The position numbers were made by a program, and so were the translations under genes. A stretch of 64,000 nt of DNA. Origin: Planctomycetota bacterium. GTDB taxonomy: Bacteria > Planctomycetota > UBA1135 > GCA-002686595. The notes beneath the pieces are model-generated. The model worked only from the letters and a program-made list of their open reading frames with translations. It ran no database searches and had not been told where the DNA came from. The stretch spans positions 186,001 to 250,000 of the forward strand of contig JABACD010000001.1 of NCBI GenBank assembly GCA_014237855.1, given 5' to 3'. Positions 1 to 9,555 of this stretch are shown here, one piece after another (the first letter of the stretch is position 1; each line of letters opens with the position of its first letter).

Positions 1-1144
1 AGACTCCAGCTAGATCTGTATCAATGACTTGAACCCCAAGCGCTCGAAGTTCGGCGAGGTCCAGCTTCGTCGAGTACTCAAGCCCCGCCGAATCAACGAG
101 CACGTAGTCGAGCACATCACGAACCTCGAGCTTCGACCCGGCGTCGCGAGAGACCAGGGTGCAGATCTTCTGGGCACAGCCGGTGATCGTGTACCCCCGC
201 ATCTCGGGGTCTTCGCCAGCATTCGGGACGTAGATCCGCGGGCTGCCGCTGGCAAGGACTGCACGCCCCACTCCCCTCGGTAGCAGGTTGGCCAGGACAC
301 TCCCGAAGAACGACCCCATCGGAAGAGCAATCAAGTCAGCCGTGCTGATCAACTGCAAGCTGAACTCGTCGGCATCCAAGCTGACTGGGCCGCCCTGCTC
401 AAGAGCGTCGGTCAACTCGATCTCATCAATTCTCCCGTGAGACATTGCCTCCGGCTTGCCGATCAAGTGCTGACCAATAGTGCGCACACCATCCTCGTGC
501 ACCGCAACAAGATGGGCAAAGTCAGTAACAGTTGGGCGCACCGTACCTCTTACACCGACAAGTTCAGAGAAGAGGTAGAGCACCGCCTCTATGTCGCGCT
601 GGTTGACCAGATACCCTCCCGCCAGGATCAGGTTCCCGATGCTGGCGCCACGCAAGTCGAACCCCTCCGGCATCTTGCGAGCAAAGTTTCGCAGGTGAGT
701 GAGGATGATCGCCCTGGGAGAGGTCTTGATCGCTCGCACAAGCGGATGAACACCCTCAACGATCTCTTCGAATTCGCGCTGGCGCTCAGCGCAGCTCAGG
801 TCGGCCGACAACCGGTAAAGGAAGAGCGCACGAATGTCGGGCTCACCGAGTGCAGACTCGTCGGCCAACGCCATCATTCGGTTTCGGATATCGCCAACAC
901 CCAGAATATGAAAGGCCTCCCGAAGCACTGCTGAGCTGCCCCCCGAATCAAAGGGTGTGATCAGGTGAATCGAATTGTGCGTGTAGCGCTTGAGTACCTG
1001 GCTGGTCTCCTTGAGCGCAGACCCACCGCTAAAGAAGAAGAGCCTGGGGCCGAACTCAGGTAGGCGCAGGCAACGTTCAACTCGGCGAGAGTCGGGGATC
1101 ATTGCCCGTCGATGGACGGAGACGTCGGGGTTCGGACGATTCAT
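1..1144 (-). CDS. CofD/YvcK-like (UPF0052 family) protein, C-terminus cut by window edge
   Basis: The minus-strand frame is open to base 1, so the C-terminus lies outside the window. From the ATG at 1144 the protein shows FFFSGGSAL (about 36-44), TPFDSGGSS (63-71), VGDIRNR (83-89), GASIGNLILAGG (166-177) and ADLIALPMGSFFGS (269-282). These are the hallmarks of the CofD/YvcK fold, which binds a nucleotide-linked substrate. The long form with RYTHNS before the DSGGSS motif resembles the CofD-like proteins named for the GAK system, which is a tentative subfamily call. No reaction can be assigned. The start is uncertain: in-frame ATGs also exist at 1102, 1339 and 1396, and none has a clear Shine-Dalgarno. 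The 1144 start fits the family N-terminus best as I remember it. It is divergent from the sulfatase-fold gene. Confidence 0.75.
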   Translation of the reverse strand, partial: MNRPNPDVSVHRRAMIPDSRRVERCLRLPEFGPRLFFFSGGSALKETSQVLKRYTHNSIHLITPFDSGGSSAVLREAFHILGVGDIRNRMMALADESALGEPDIRALFLYRLSADLSCAERQREFEEIVEGVHPLVRAIKTSPRAIILTHLRNFARKMPEGFDLRGASIGNLILAGGYLVNQRDIEAVLYLFSELVGVRGTVRPTVTDFAHLVAVHEDGVRTIGQHLIGKPEAMSHGRIDEIELTDALEQGGPVSLDADEFSLQLISTADLIALPMGSFFGSVLANLLPRGVGRAVLASGSPRIYVPNAGEDPEMRGYTITGCAQKICTLVSRDAGSKLEVRDVLDYVLVDSAGLEYSTKLDLAELRALGVQVIDTDLAGV

Positions 1145-1394
1145 GCGATGGTTGAGGCTGGCCGTAAGCGCCTCCGATCGGCGCCTGGCCTGGTCCCACA
1201 GTCTACGTACACGGCGGATCCAGATCAGCCTCGAGTCCCCGGGAACCCCAAGAGTAGCTCGCACATACGGATGCCCGGCCGGTTCGCCAGCCCTACCACA
1301 CCATGGGGCGGAGCTATCCCTGTTCGAGAGTCCAGCCATCCATCGTGATGATGGACCTCCCAGTGTCGGACAGATGCTCGCTATACTCGCGCCC

Positions 1395-3116
1395 ATGATC
1401 CCGCAAACACGTGAGAGCAACCGCTCAAGGCAATGGCGCAGAGCACTCTTCGCCATCTTGTGTGCTGGCCTGTTGGCCTGCTCCAAACAGGACGCCCCGC
1501 CCATTTCCGCGGTCCTGATCACTCTGGACACGACAAACGTGCGGGCCCTCGACGTGTATGGGCCCGATCGAGGCATCACGCCGAACCTCACCGAGTTCGC
1601 CGAGGGTTGCGTCATCTTCGACCGCGCGCACACCGTGGCGCCCATCACCCTCCCGGCCCACAGTTCGATGATGACCGGGCTCTACCCTCTCCGTCACGGC
1701 GTGAGGGATAACGGGCTGATGCAACTCCCCTCCGAGGCCAACACGCTGGCAGAGATAGCTCTGGATGCCGGTTACCAGACGGCTGCCTTCGTCGCAGCCA
1801 GGGTGCTGTCTTCGCCTTTTGGCATCGCCCAAGGCTTCGAGACCTTCGACGAACCCGACCACGATAGGAGCCCGAGAGTGGTCAAGCACATTGCCGAACG
1901 GCCTGCACCCGAGGTGACTGACCGAGCCCTGGAGTGGATCGCCAGGCGCGACCCTGATCGTCCGTTCTTTCTCTGGGTGCACTACTTCGATCCACACGAC
2001 CCTTACGACCCACCCGAACAGTTCCTGGAACAGGCCGAGGGTCGCGAGTACTTCGGTGAGATCGCTGCCATGGACCACGAGGTCGGGCGCCTGCTGGACG
2101 CCCTCGAGCGAGAAGTTGGCTTCGACCAGATCTTCTTCGGCGTGGTTGCGGACCACGGGGAGTCGCTGTATCGACACGGTGAGCCCACACACACGGCGCT
2201 GATCTATGAGGACACGATGCACGTTCCGTTCCTGCTGCGGTTTCCCGGTGGCCAACGTGCCGGTCAGCGCTCAGAGGAGATCGTCAGCGTTGTAGACGTC
2301 TTCCCGACCTTCCTGGAACAGCTGGGCCTCGACAGTCCGGCTGGGATCGACGGCTTGAGTCTCGCAGGCTCCACGATCCCAGCAGACCGCGGTGTGTACA
2401 TGGAGTCGTATACCGGAGCTCTCAACTTCGGCTGGAGCCCCCTTGTCGGCTGGGTCGACGACGAGGGGAAGTACCTGCACAGCTCCAAGCCAGAGCTCTA
2501 CGACCTGAAGACAGACCCAAAGGAAGAGAAGAACCTCTACGGGGTGGGACCTCTTGATCCAGCCCCCTACGTCGATGCCATTGCGAGGCTCAGTGCACTA
2601 CCTCGTCTCTCGAGCGGAGGCCCGCTCAACCTGAGTACGGAGAGGATGCGCGAACTACGCTCCCTGGGCTATGCAGCCGCTGGCGACCCCACTGGCGAAA
2701 TCCCCGACCCACTCGACCCCAGCGACCTCCCCGCCCCTGGTGAGAGAATCGAGGCCTTCAGCCTCTTCACCAGCGCCCTGACCCTCGCCTACTCGGGGGA
2801 GCGCCAGGAGGAGGCGCTCAAGGTCATGGAGGACATCATCAGGGAGAACCCCAACAATCTCTACGCCAAGGAGACACTCGGCGGAGTCTTGATCGAGGCG
2901 CGTCGTTTCAACGAGGCTCAGGTACTGTTCGAGGAGCTGTTGACCCGTGGTGGCGAACGCTTCGTCCCTCGCGCATCGCTTGGCTGGCTACACGCCCGGG
3001 CAGGTCGGTTGAAGGAAGCCGAGACGAACTACGAGCGTGCACTCGAACTCCGCCCCGAGGAGTCCGCCCTCGCAGCCCAGCTGGCGAAGGTTCAAAAGCG
3101 CATGGCAGATCAGTAA
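1395..3116 (+). CDS. Sulfatase-fold lipoprotein with C-terminal TPRs, lacking the formylglycine residue
   Basis: A 573-residue protein with a lipoprotein signal (hydrophobic stretch ending LLAC, Cys about 24) and an alkaline-phosphatase/sulfatase-fold domain. Metal-site motifs include VLITLDTT near the N-terminus, VVADHGES in the middle and the family signature PELYDLKTDP. At the position of the catalytic C/S-x-P-x-R motif it reads T85-L-P-A-H89, so the Cys or Ser that becomes formylglycine is replaced by Thr. It may be a phosphodiesterase-like or non-canonical member. Residues from about 465 form TPR-like helices (ALKVMEDIIRENPNN, YERALELRP). The frame stays open upstream to 990, but that part is antisense to the CofD-like gene, and the lipoprotein signal supports 1395 as the start. 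Extracytoplasmic location is inferred. Confidence 0.85.
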   Translation: MIPQTRESNRSRQWRRALFAILCAGLLACSKQDAPPISAVLITLDTTNVRALDVYGPDRGITPNLTEFAEGCVIFDRAHTVAPITLPAHSSMMTGLYPLRHGVRDNGLMQLPSEANTLAEIALDAGYQTAAFVAARVLSSPFGIAQGFETFDEPDHDRSPRVVKHIAERPAPEVTDRALEWIARRDPDRPFFLWVHYFDPHDPYDPPEQFLEQAEGREYFGEIAAMDHEVGRLLDALEREVGFDQIFFGVVADHGESLYRHGEPTHTALIYEDTMHVPFLLRFPGGQRAGQRSEEIVSVVDVFPTFLEQLGLDSPAGIDGLSLAGSTIPADRGVYMESYTGALNFGWSPLVGWVDDEGKYLHSSKPELYDLKTDPKEEKNLYGVGPLDPAPYVDAIARLSALPRLSSGGPLNLSTERMRELRSLGYAAAGDPTGEIPDPLDPSDLPAPGERIEAFSLFTSALTLAYSGERQEEALKVMEDIIRENPNNLYAKETLGGVLIEARRFNEAQVLFEELLTRGGERFVPRASLGWLHARAGRLKEAETNYERALELRPEESALAAQLAKVQKRMADQ

Positions 3117-3162
3117 CGAGCGAAGGCCCGGAATCACGCCTTGAGGGCAGGCCCGAGGATCA

Positions 3163-5727
3163 CTACGGACAGAAGATCACTTCGAGCCCATTCGAGAGGT
3201 TCGAGCCACCCGGCCCCCCCGCGGGGTCGCGGTACCAGAACTGGAAGTCCCAGGTCGAGCCGGCGGTGATACCCCCCTCCAGAGGCGACGACGGCAAGCT
3301 CGTGAAGTCGACCGGCCGAATGGCGGAGCCAAGGGCATCGATGGTCACCGGAGGCTGTAGGCGCTGGATACCAACCGCCCCCCCTCCCACACAGAGAGTG
3401 CCCTCTGCCAGGGGGAGCTGCGTCCTCAGTGGACCGTAGAAGAACAGTCCCAGGTTGCCAGGAACCGCGCCACTGGCGCCAAGTACGAAGTCGTTCTGAG
3501 CAATCTGAGATGTGCCCGTCGAGTAGATCTGAGCGCTCAGGCCAACCGAGTTTTGCTGAGCTACACAGTAATTGGTGCTGGCACAGGAGCAGACTCCCTC
3601 ACTGATCTTGAAGTCGTCGACCGCAACCTCTACCCGCGAGTCGAACTCCGCATCTCTTGCTCGAAAACGAACCTGCACATCGGGCCCAAGTGTGATCCAG
3701 TCAGCCAGGCGGAACTGTCGGTGGCGCCAGTTGGAACTCTCGGTCAGGGTTGCGCCCTCGACCCTCTCCAGCAGAACCCACTCGCCGGCTCCTGAACGAA
3801 CTTCGATACGACAGTTATCGAGAGGAGTCGGAAAGTTGCGCGTCTCGAACCACAGCCAGAAGTCAAGGACTGGATCACTCCAGCCCGTGAGGTCGATGAT
3901 GGGTGAGTTCAGGGTCGTGCGACCACCGTCCACGTCGTTACCGACCTCGGTGACCCAGCACGCCGTCCCGCTGGGGCTGTGGTCTTCCTCAGGGGCCGCA
4001 GCCTCTGGCACGGGCGTGGTCCGCTCCCACATCCCTGCGTTGGCATCATCATCGGGCGCTCCCACAGTCCAGCCTCGATCGATCTCCATGTCGTCGGCGA
4101 AGGCGATCGCTTCACCGTAGGCCACCAGAGCGTCGAGGTTGTTGTAGGGAGCTTCCTTCGGATACGTCCAGAGAATCCCGTCCTGTGAGCGGGCGCCGAC
4201 AAACCAGCGCACCTCGCTGAGGCACGGCAGCGACGGGAAGCTCGCCTGGAAGAGATCGCCCCCGAGCGGGGTGAGCGGAGCCTCCACCAGGCCGCCACCG
4301 ACGTCGTAGTAAAGGCGCTCCGTCCCGGCCTGCAGGTCTCCAGGGGAGTCCTGGTTGATCCGCAGATCAACCGTGCCTCCATCAGGACTCAAGGTCGTGG
4401 GCGGCAAGCCCACCAATTCGAGGGTGAGCTTGGGGTCTCCAACCCAGAGCACGAACAGCCCACGCTCCATGTCACTCCCAATCACTGTTCCACTTGGGAA
4501 GTAGGGATAGCAGCTCCACATCCCATTGAAGTGGGCGGAGTCATTGGCCGGATAGGTATCGAAGAACGCAACCTCAGTGGCCAGAGGTGACACCGAGGTC
4601 TCGAAGATCCGCAGCCCACTACGGTAGTTCGCCTCGAAGATTTTATCCCCGAGCGTGTAGAGGTTGTGACCGATTGCCTTGCGGTCATTACTAAAGGTCC
4701 CGGCCACGACGGGAGAGTCGATATCGCTCACATCGATCACGTGAGTCGTAGTCGTCAGCGTTCCCGTCTCATCAAGTTCATCGTCCAGGTACAGCAACTG
4801 TCGATCCGGCGAGAGGCAGGCCTGGTGCGAGTAGGCAGCTCCGGGATACTGCAGCATGGCCCGTACCGTGATGTTGTTCTTGTTGGTCACATCGAGGATC
4901 GACAGGCCCGTCTGATTGGAGCCGTTCCCGAAACCGCCACAGGCAAACGCAATCTGGCGTCCGCTGTAGGGTCCAGAGGTGTAAGTGACCACCTGAACAT
5001 CGTGCACATAACGGCCGTTCCAGGCCCCCACATAGCTGGGATTCGCTGGATTGGAGAGGCTGTACACTCGAATGCCCTGTCCGGTAGAACCTCCACAGCG
5101 GTAGAGAAAGCCGGAGTCCTCGTCGATCGCAACGTTATGGGTGCTCGAGACTCCGCCGGTGTTGACGGTGTTGACCTGGTTCACCACCCCCGAGTCGATC
5201 CCACCGAGGTCGATCACCTGAATGCCGCCGCCTCCCTCGCTCACGATGTAGGCATGACTCCCATAGACCTTGACGTCACGCCACAAGCTCTGCGGGCCAG
5301 TGATGTGCCCCACGACCACCGGATCCGACGGCAGACTGATCTCCACGAAGGCGGTACCCCTGGAGAGCCCCATGATCGCGTACTCACGCCCAGAAGGAGA
5401 GACATACCCCCAGCAGTCGTTGCCCGAGAAGGCGCTGGAATCGAGCTCCTTGAGAGGCAGCCAGGAGAGCAACTCGACTCCGCTCGAATCGAAGACCATG
5501 TGGTCGTCGCTGAGGTTCGTCAGAGATTGACTCCCACCGATGCCCTGAGCGCCGATCGCGGAGATCCCCCCCGATGCTGCGCTGATCCATGTCCCCGGTC
5601 GGTAGCCAGGGCCCACGTACGGTGCCTGGCGGTCCAGTATCTTCGGATCGTCGTCATGAGCCGCAACTGAGCCTGCGAGAGCGCAGAGAAGCAGGGGCAA
5701 GAAGAAACTCTGGGGGACGATTCTCAT
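3163..5727 (-). CDS. Secreted choice-of-anchor-B (LVIVD-type) protein with shared C-terminal module
   Basis: An 854-residue protein starting at the ATG at 5727, where a clean signal peptide begins (MRIVPQSFFLPLLLCALAGS, cleavage near Ala-22). Residues about 60-440 match the choice-of-anchor-B propeller: SGNDCWGYVSPSG, REYAIMGLSRGTAFVEI, WRDVKVYGSHAYIVSE and SSTHNVAIDEDSG. Residues about 560-710 look like a jelly-roll domain (WTVGAPDDDANAGMWERTTP, NCRIEVRSGAGEW). The last 140 residues are a module with NYC, SAQI, FFYG and FQFWYRDPAGG...SNGLEVIF that recurs at the C-termini of three other proteins in this window. The frame upstream to 5955 lacks a signal peptide and is rejected. The function is unknown; a secreted or cell-surface role is likely. 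Confidence 0.85.
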   Translation of the reverse strand: MRIVPQSFFLPLLLCALAGSVAAHDDDPKILDRQAPYVGPGYRPGTWISAASGGISAIGAQGIGGSQSLTNLSDDHMVFDSSGVELLSWLPLKELDSSAFSGNDCWGYVSPSGREYAIMGLSRGTAFVEISLPSDPVVVGHITGPQSLWRDVKVYGSHAYIVSEGGGGIQVIDLGGIDSGVVNQVNTVNTGGVSSTHNVAIDEDSGFLYRCGGSTGQGIRVYSLSNPANPSYVGAWNGRYVHDVQVVTYTSGPYSGRQIAFACGGFGNGSNQTGLSILDVTNKNNITVRAMLQYPGAAYSHQACLSPDRQLLYLDDELDETGTLTTTTHVIDVSDIDSPVVAGTFSNDRKAIGHNLYTLGDKIFEANYRSGLRIFETSVSPLATEVAFFDTYPANDSAHFNGMWSCYPYFPSGTVIGSDMERGLFVLWVGDPKLTLELVGLPPTTLSPDGGTVDLRINQDSPGDLQAGTERLYYDVGGGLVEAPLTPLGGDLFQASFPSLPCLSEVRWFVGARSQDGILWTYPKEAPYNNLDALVAYGEAIAFADDMEIDRGWTVGAPDDDANAGMWERTTPVPEAAAPEEDHSPSGTACWVTEVGNDVDGGRTTLNSPIIDLTGWSDPVLDFWLWFETRNFPTPLDNCRIEVRSGAGEWVLLERVEGATLTESSNWRHRQFRLADWITLGPDVQVRFRARDAEFDSRVEVAVDDFKISEGVCSCASTNYCVAQQNSVGLSAQIYSTGTSQIAQNDFVLGASGAVPGNLGLFFYGPLRTQLPLAEGTLCVGGGAVGIQRLQPPVTIDALGSAIRPVDFTSLPSSPLEGGITAGSTWDFQFWYRDPAGGPGGSNLSNGLEVIFCP

Positions 5728-5975
5728 GGAAACCGAGTCTGGGGGTGATGACCATTCATGGCACGTCCAGACTGGACGGGCCTGATATGGCTCGATGGTA
5801 GCGAGAATTTGCGTGGAGAGGGGGACACCTCCTGGATTGCTCAAGCGAGTGGCCAATCCTTGCTCTCTACCTACAATCCAGCCAGGAACAAGACCCCCCA
5901 TGTCCGCAAGTAACAGTGCTCCAAAGAGCAGGGGTTGGGCTGCAAGACCCCCCACTCAACCGTACACTTCCGAGC

Positions 5976-8648
5976 ATGCGTAGCTTCCTGATCGGCTTCT
6001 ATTCAGGCCTCGTGATCTCAGCGCTGCGTGCGCCTCTGGGACTTGAGCTTCTCCAGGTTCCAGGCACGACTGCGAGTGCCGCCATGGCCTACCGTGCTGC
6101 GGCACTGCTCGTCGTTGCGATCGGCCTGATCCTCGGGATAGGTCGAACCCGCTCGACCTTTTCGCCTACCTGGCTGTTGGTCGGTACAGCGGCTGGCTAT
6201 GAAGCTCACTGGCAGCTGGTGAGCACCCCGAGCCCGATTCTGGTCCAGCTCGTGTTCAGCTTGCTGCTCGTCGTCTTGCTTGTTGCGGGGCATCGCGGCG
6301 GGCCAGACACTCGGCCAAACAAGCTCCGCATCATCGCACTGGCATCAGCGGCTCTCGGTGGCTGGTTCTTGCTCTCAGGTGGATTTCCGCAGAGCCACGC
6401 CGCAGCCATCGGTTGCGGGCTCGTGGGAACCTACTGCATCGCCATCGTGGGACGCTTCACAGCAGTCGAGCAGGCCGAGGAAGCACCCGGTGACCGTCCG
6501 CCCACTGGTGGGCTCAGCGCCATCGCCATCTGTGGCGCTGGGCTGGCCATCCTGGCCGAGGGCCTGGCGAGGCACCTGCGCCTGCTCGGTGCCGGCACCC
6601 TGGAGGACGACAGCATTTACGGCACCGTGTTTCTCGGCCTCGGTGCCTTCGGAGCGATCTCCTTTGGTCGCCTCTTTCAAAAGCGGCGGTCAACGGTCAT
6701 GGCTCGAGGATGCGCCGCGGCCCTCAGTGGACTCTCTGCCTGGGCAGCCTTCCGGGTCCTCACCAACCTCGCCAGCCCAAGGGGCCTCGACCTCTACGTG
6801 CGGCAGTTCGAGGCAGTCGGATTCGATTGGGACCTCTCGATTCATGGTCTGTGGAAGTACGACATGGTCGTCGCCGCCCCCATCCTTGTCATCTGCACCT
6901 TTCTCTGCGGAACGGTGATCGCCTTGCATCGACGACCGATCGAGCTGGCGGCTCTCCTGATCGGAGCCGGCGCCGGTCTCGTGCTCTCCCCCGGACTCCT
7001 CGAGTACGAGTGGAGTGCCGAGGCCGACAAGCTACCAATGCTGCTCTCGAGCTCGAATTCAGCATCCATGGCCCTGTTCGGCGGTCTCGTCGCGGCAGGC
7101 GGTGCACTCCTGGTCTTCCTCACGGCCACCGATCTCGGAAAGGCTCCTCGCCTGCTCGGCTGCATCGTCGCCTTCGGGGGAATCGCCCTGTGCCGGTTTC
7201 CCCAGCAAGAGGCAATCGAGATCCTCTCTCCCTGGGAACAGCGTGCTCCCCAACCGGTCTGGACCCTCGACACCCCAGAGGGGTTTCTAACCGTCGAGCT
7301 TGCGGGGAGGGACGAGGCCTTTGCCACCTTGAATCGCAATGCCATCACCCCTCGGCCCGATGATGTGCGTGCAGACCTGTTCATGATCGCCCAGAGCTTC
7401 GAGATGCTGGGCGAGCGCTCCGAGGACCAGGAGGGCCCGAAGGTCCTCTTCGTCGGCCAGCTGGACCCGAACCGCGCTCTCCTCATGTCCGACCTGGGCG
7501 CGGCTCGCATCGACCGTACAGCGAGCTGGCACAAGTCCATGGCCGCCCTGGAACATCGGCTCTTCGGCAGCAAACCCAGGTGGTTCGCCGGAGAGATCCT
7601 GGACCTGGCCGAAGCGCGGGCTGCGCTGGATCGCGGCGAGTACGACCTGGTCGTTGTGCCCGCCATCGAGGGCGACGCACCCACGACTCGAAACCTGGCA
7701 TCTCCGGAGGCCACAACTGTCGTCGTTTGGCTTGACGCAGCCGGCGGTATCGAGGATCAGTTCCTCGGTGAGCACGTGCTCACGACGGTCGACCGACTCG
7801 AGAAGATGTACCTGGGATTGGCCCGTGGCCCACAAGTCGAGGACTTGCGTCTGGCTGCGGGTCACCGTGGTCCCGCATTCCTGAAGGCGGGCGATCCTCG
7901 GCCCGGCATGCCGGCAATCGAGCTGCTCTCGATGCACAAGCCACAGCGAAGGGACGCTCGTCAGGCCCTCGTCGCCAGGAGGCTGGCCGAAGCGGAGAGA
8001 TCTCCCGGTATCGCCGAGGGCCTCGCCATCCACTTCGGCGCCCAGGTACGCAGCTCCCCCTTCGAGTCATCCGAGCTACAAGTCGAGCTGGACCCCGACG
8101 CCGCGAAGCGCTTCTCGGAAGCCGCCAGTGGTGAGGCCCCCTCGCTCCTCGAGATCGAGGTGATCGAGACCCTGGCGTATCTGCTGACTGCCCAGAGGAA
8201 GGTCGAGGAGATCGACAGGTTCATCACGCGCCCTGCCAGCAAGCACGAGCCCTGGGCTGCACTGGAGGTCGCCCTGGGCCAGGCTTCCCTCGAGTTTCTG
8301 GAGCCCGAAGCAGCCGTGGAGAACCTCCAACGCGCTCATCGGGCGTGGGCAGGCACCGCTCTCAGCTGGGCCATGCAGGCCGAAGCCGAGCAGCAGGCCG
8401 GCGAGGACAAGGCTGCCGCCATCAGCCTGGAACGAGCTCTGGGGATGGAGCCTGGGAATCACGAGATCGAACGGCGACTGGCGATCGCCTGGAAGCGAGC
8501 AGGCGATCCCCGAGGCGAACAGGCCCTGCGCGAGGCCCTGGCCCATCACCCGGAGGACCCGCAACTGCTTGCCCATGAGGGCAGCGGGCCCTATCCAGCC
8601 CCCCCCGCCGGATACCATGCCGTGGTCGGGGGAGATCACGACCACTAG
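5976..8648 (+). CDS. Multi-pass membrane protein with degenerate spermidine-synthase-like region and TPRs
   Basis: An 890-residue protein. The ATG at 5976 begins directly with a hydrophobic segment (MRSFLIGFYSGLVISAL). About 12 transmembrane segments fill residues 1-425. Residues about 430-640 resemble the soluble half of membrane-fused spermidine-synthase-like proteins (VLFVGQLDPNRALLM, GEYDLVVVPAIEG), but the glycine-rich SAM loop is not intact, so catalysis is doubtful. Residues about 730-870 carry TPR-like repeats (KAAAISLERALGMEPGNHE). The C-terminus is a Pro/Gly/His tail. It is divergent from the choice-of-anchor-B gene across a 248-base spacer. The spermidine-synthase comparison is from pattern memory only. 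Confidence 0.75.
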   Translation: MRSFLIGFYSGLVISALRAPLGLELLQVPGTTASAAMAYRAAALLVVAIGLILGIGRTRSTFSPTWLLVGTAAGYEAHWQLVSTPSPILVQLVFSLLLVVLLVAGHRGGPDTRPNKLRIIALASAALGGWFLLSGGFPQSHAAAIGCGLVGTYCIAIVGRFTAVEQAEEAPGDRPPTGGLSAIAICGAGLAILAEGLARHLRLLGAGTLEDDSIYGTVFLGLGAFGAISFGRLFQKRRSTVMARGCAAALSGLSAWAAFRVLTNLASPRGLDLYVRQFEAVGFDWDLSIHGLWKYDMVVAAPILVICTFLCGTVIALHRRPIELAALLIGAGAGLVLSPGLLEYEWSAEADKLPMLLSSSNSASMALFGGLVAAGGALLVFLTATDLGKAPRLLGCIVAFGGIALCRFPQQEAIEILSPWEQRAPQPVWTLDTPEGFLTVELAGRDEAFATLNRNAITPRPDDVRADLFMIAQSFEMLGERSEDQEGPKVLFVGQLDPNRALLMSDLGAARIDRTASWHKSMAALEHRLFGSKPRWFAGEILDLAEARAALDRGEYDLVVVPAIEGDAPTTRNLASPEATTVVVWLDAAGGIEDQFLGEHVLTTVDRLEKMYLGLARGPQVEDLRLAAGHRGPAFLKAGDPRPGMPAIELLSMHKPQRRDARQALVARRLAEAERSPGIAEGLAIHFGAQVRSSPFESSELQVELDPDAAKRFSEAASGEAPSLLEIEVIETLAYLLTAQRKVEEIDRFITRPASKHEPWAALEVALGQASLEFLEPEAAVENLQRAHRAWAGTALSWAMQAEAEQQAGEDKAAAISLERALGMEPGNHEIERRLAIAWKRAGDPRGEQALREALAHHPEDPQLLAHEGSGPYPAPPAGYHAVVGGDHDH

Positions 8649-9000
8649 AGTCGCTCACGGGGGCTGAGACACCGAATTCTCAGCGGCTCGAACCGCCAGG
8701 AAAAGGCTTCCCAGCGCCTCCCAGGAGCCTCCCTGAAGGCCTCCAAAACGCCGTTTACTGGCTTCCAGGGGTAATTGAGGGCGAATCCGACCGGCCAAAC
8801 GGGTGCGAGGTAGTCTTCCAGTGAACGATGGAGTTCGTCTCCCTCGCTGACATCCACTCTCGGCTGCCGCGTGGCCTGGAAACGTAGAGTGGACGTCCTA
8901 TTTGAATACTGGCGAAGCCAGACAGGAGATCCGTCCACCGTGATCTGAGTCCTCAGGCATCGCTTCATGCTCCAAGAACCCTCGACTCAGGAATCCAGTC
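8649..9000. other. 352-base spacer, weak ORF only
   Basis: Nothing recognisable is present. A minus-strand frame of 107 codons (8645-8968) has an ATG but no family resemblance and an odd composition (clustered Trp, Arg and Pro), and it overlaps the end of the preceding gene. I do not support it as a gene. The last bases must hold the promoter or ribosome site for the secreted protein that starts at 9001, but no clear Shine-Dalgarno was seen. Confidence 0.4.
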
Positions 9001-9555
9001 ATGATCCGTTTCAGCCCCCTCCGCTTCGGTCTCTCGGCTCTGGCCGTCCTTGGAGCATTCGTCGTGAGCAGCGCTCAGATCGAGAGGCTGACACTCGAGC
9101 AGATGGTCTCCAAGGCGGACAACGCCATCGTCGGTGAGATCACCAAGAAGGAGGTCATCCGAATTGACCATCCGGTTGATGGCCCGGAGCTCTACTACAC
9201 CCACCTCACGATCGAGGGTCGGTCGCTGATCGACGGAATTCTGGACACGACCGTGGTGACCTTTGCCGGTGGCTTCATCAACGAAGAAGAGGGGGTCTGG
9301 AACTCCGAAGCTCCTTCGGCCGCTGATACCAAGATCGGAAACAGGGTCGTCGCCTTCTACGCCTTCTCGGAGAACATGGGTGGTGATCTCGCTGGAAACG
9401 CACTCTATGCGGCTCACGGAGGGCTCTACCGGACAGTAGCCAGTCGCCGTGGAACCGTCGTCCTCGGGCGTGGAGAAGGCTACGCCATCGAGAACAACAT
9501 CAAACTCAAGGGCCTCGACAGCCGGATCACCGCGATCGACAAGGCCCAGAAGTAA
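9001..9555 (+). CDS. Small secreted protein, tandem paralogue 1 upstream of matrixin
   Basis: A 184-residue protein with a signal peptide (LRFGLSALAVLGAFVVSSAQ, cleavage near residue 25) followed by about 155 residues of unknown fold. The mature part starts QIERLTLEQMVSKADNAIVG and holds DHPVDGPELYYTHLTIEGRS, GGFINEEEGVWNSEAPS and GTVVLGRGEGYAI. It is about three-quarters identical by eye to the next gene (9977-10549). The LTLEQMV.KAD..V.G opening resembles a secreted all-beta domain often seen beside matrixin-type proteases, which is recollection and not tested. A role as inhibitor, activator or partner of the downstream protease is inference from position. Confidence 0.8.
   Translation: MIRFSPLRFGLSALAVLGAFVVSSAQIERLTLEQMVSKADNAIVGEITKKEVIRIDHPVDGPELYYTHLTIEGRSLIDGILDTTVVTFAGGFINEEEGVWNSEAPSAADTKIGNRVVAFYAFSENMGGDLAGNALYAAHGGLYRTVASRRGTVVLGRGEGYAIENNIKLKGLDSRITAIDKAQK

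Noticed and set aside
990..1394. Open frame continuing the sulfatase-fold gene upstream to a TTG at 990
   Set aside because: It is antisense to the conserved CofD-like motifs, and the lipoprotein signal starts at 1395.
4666..5670. 334-codon plus-strand frame inside the choice-of-anchor-B gene
   Set aside because: It mirrors conserved propeller motifs on the other strand and has no family or signal of its own.
8645..8968. 107-codon minus-strand frame between two plus-strand genes
   Set aside because: No family resemblance, odd composition and overlap with the preceding gene; kept only as a spacer note.
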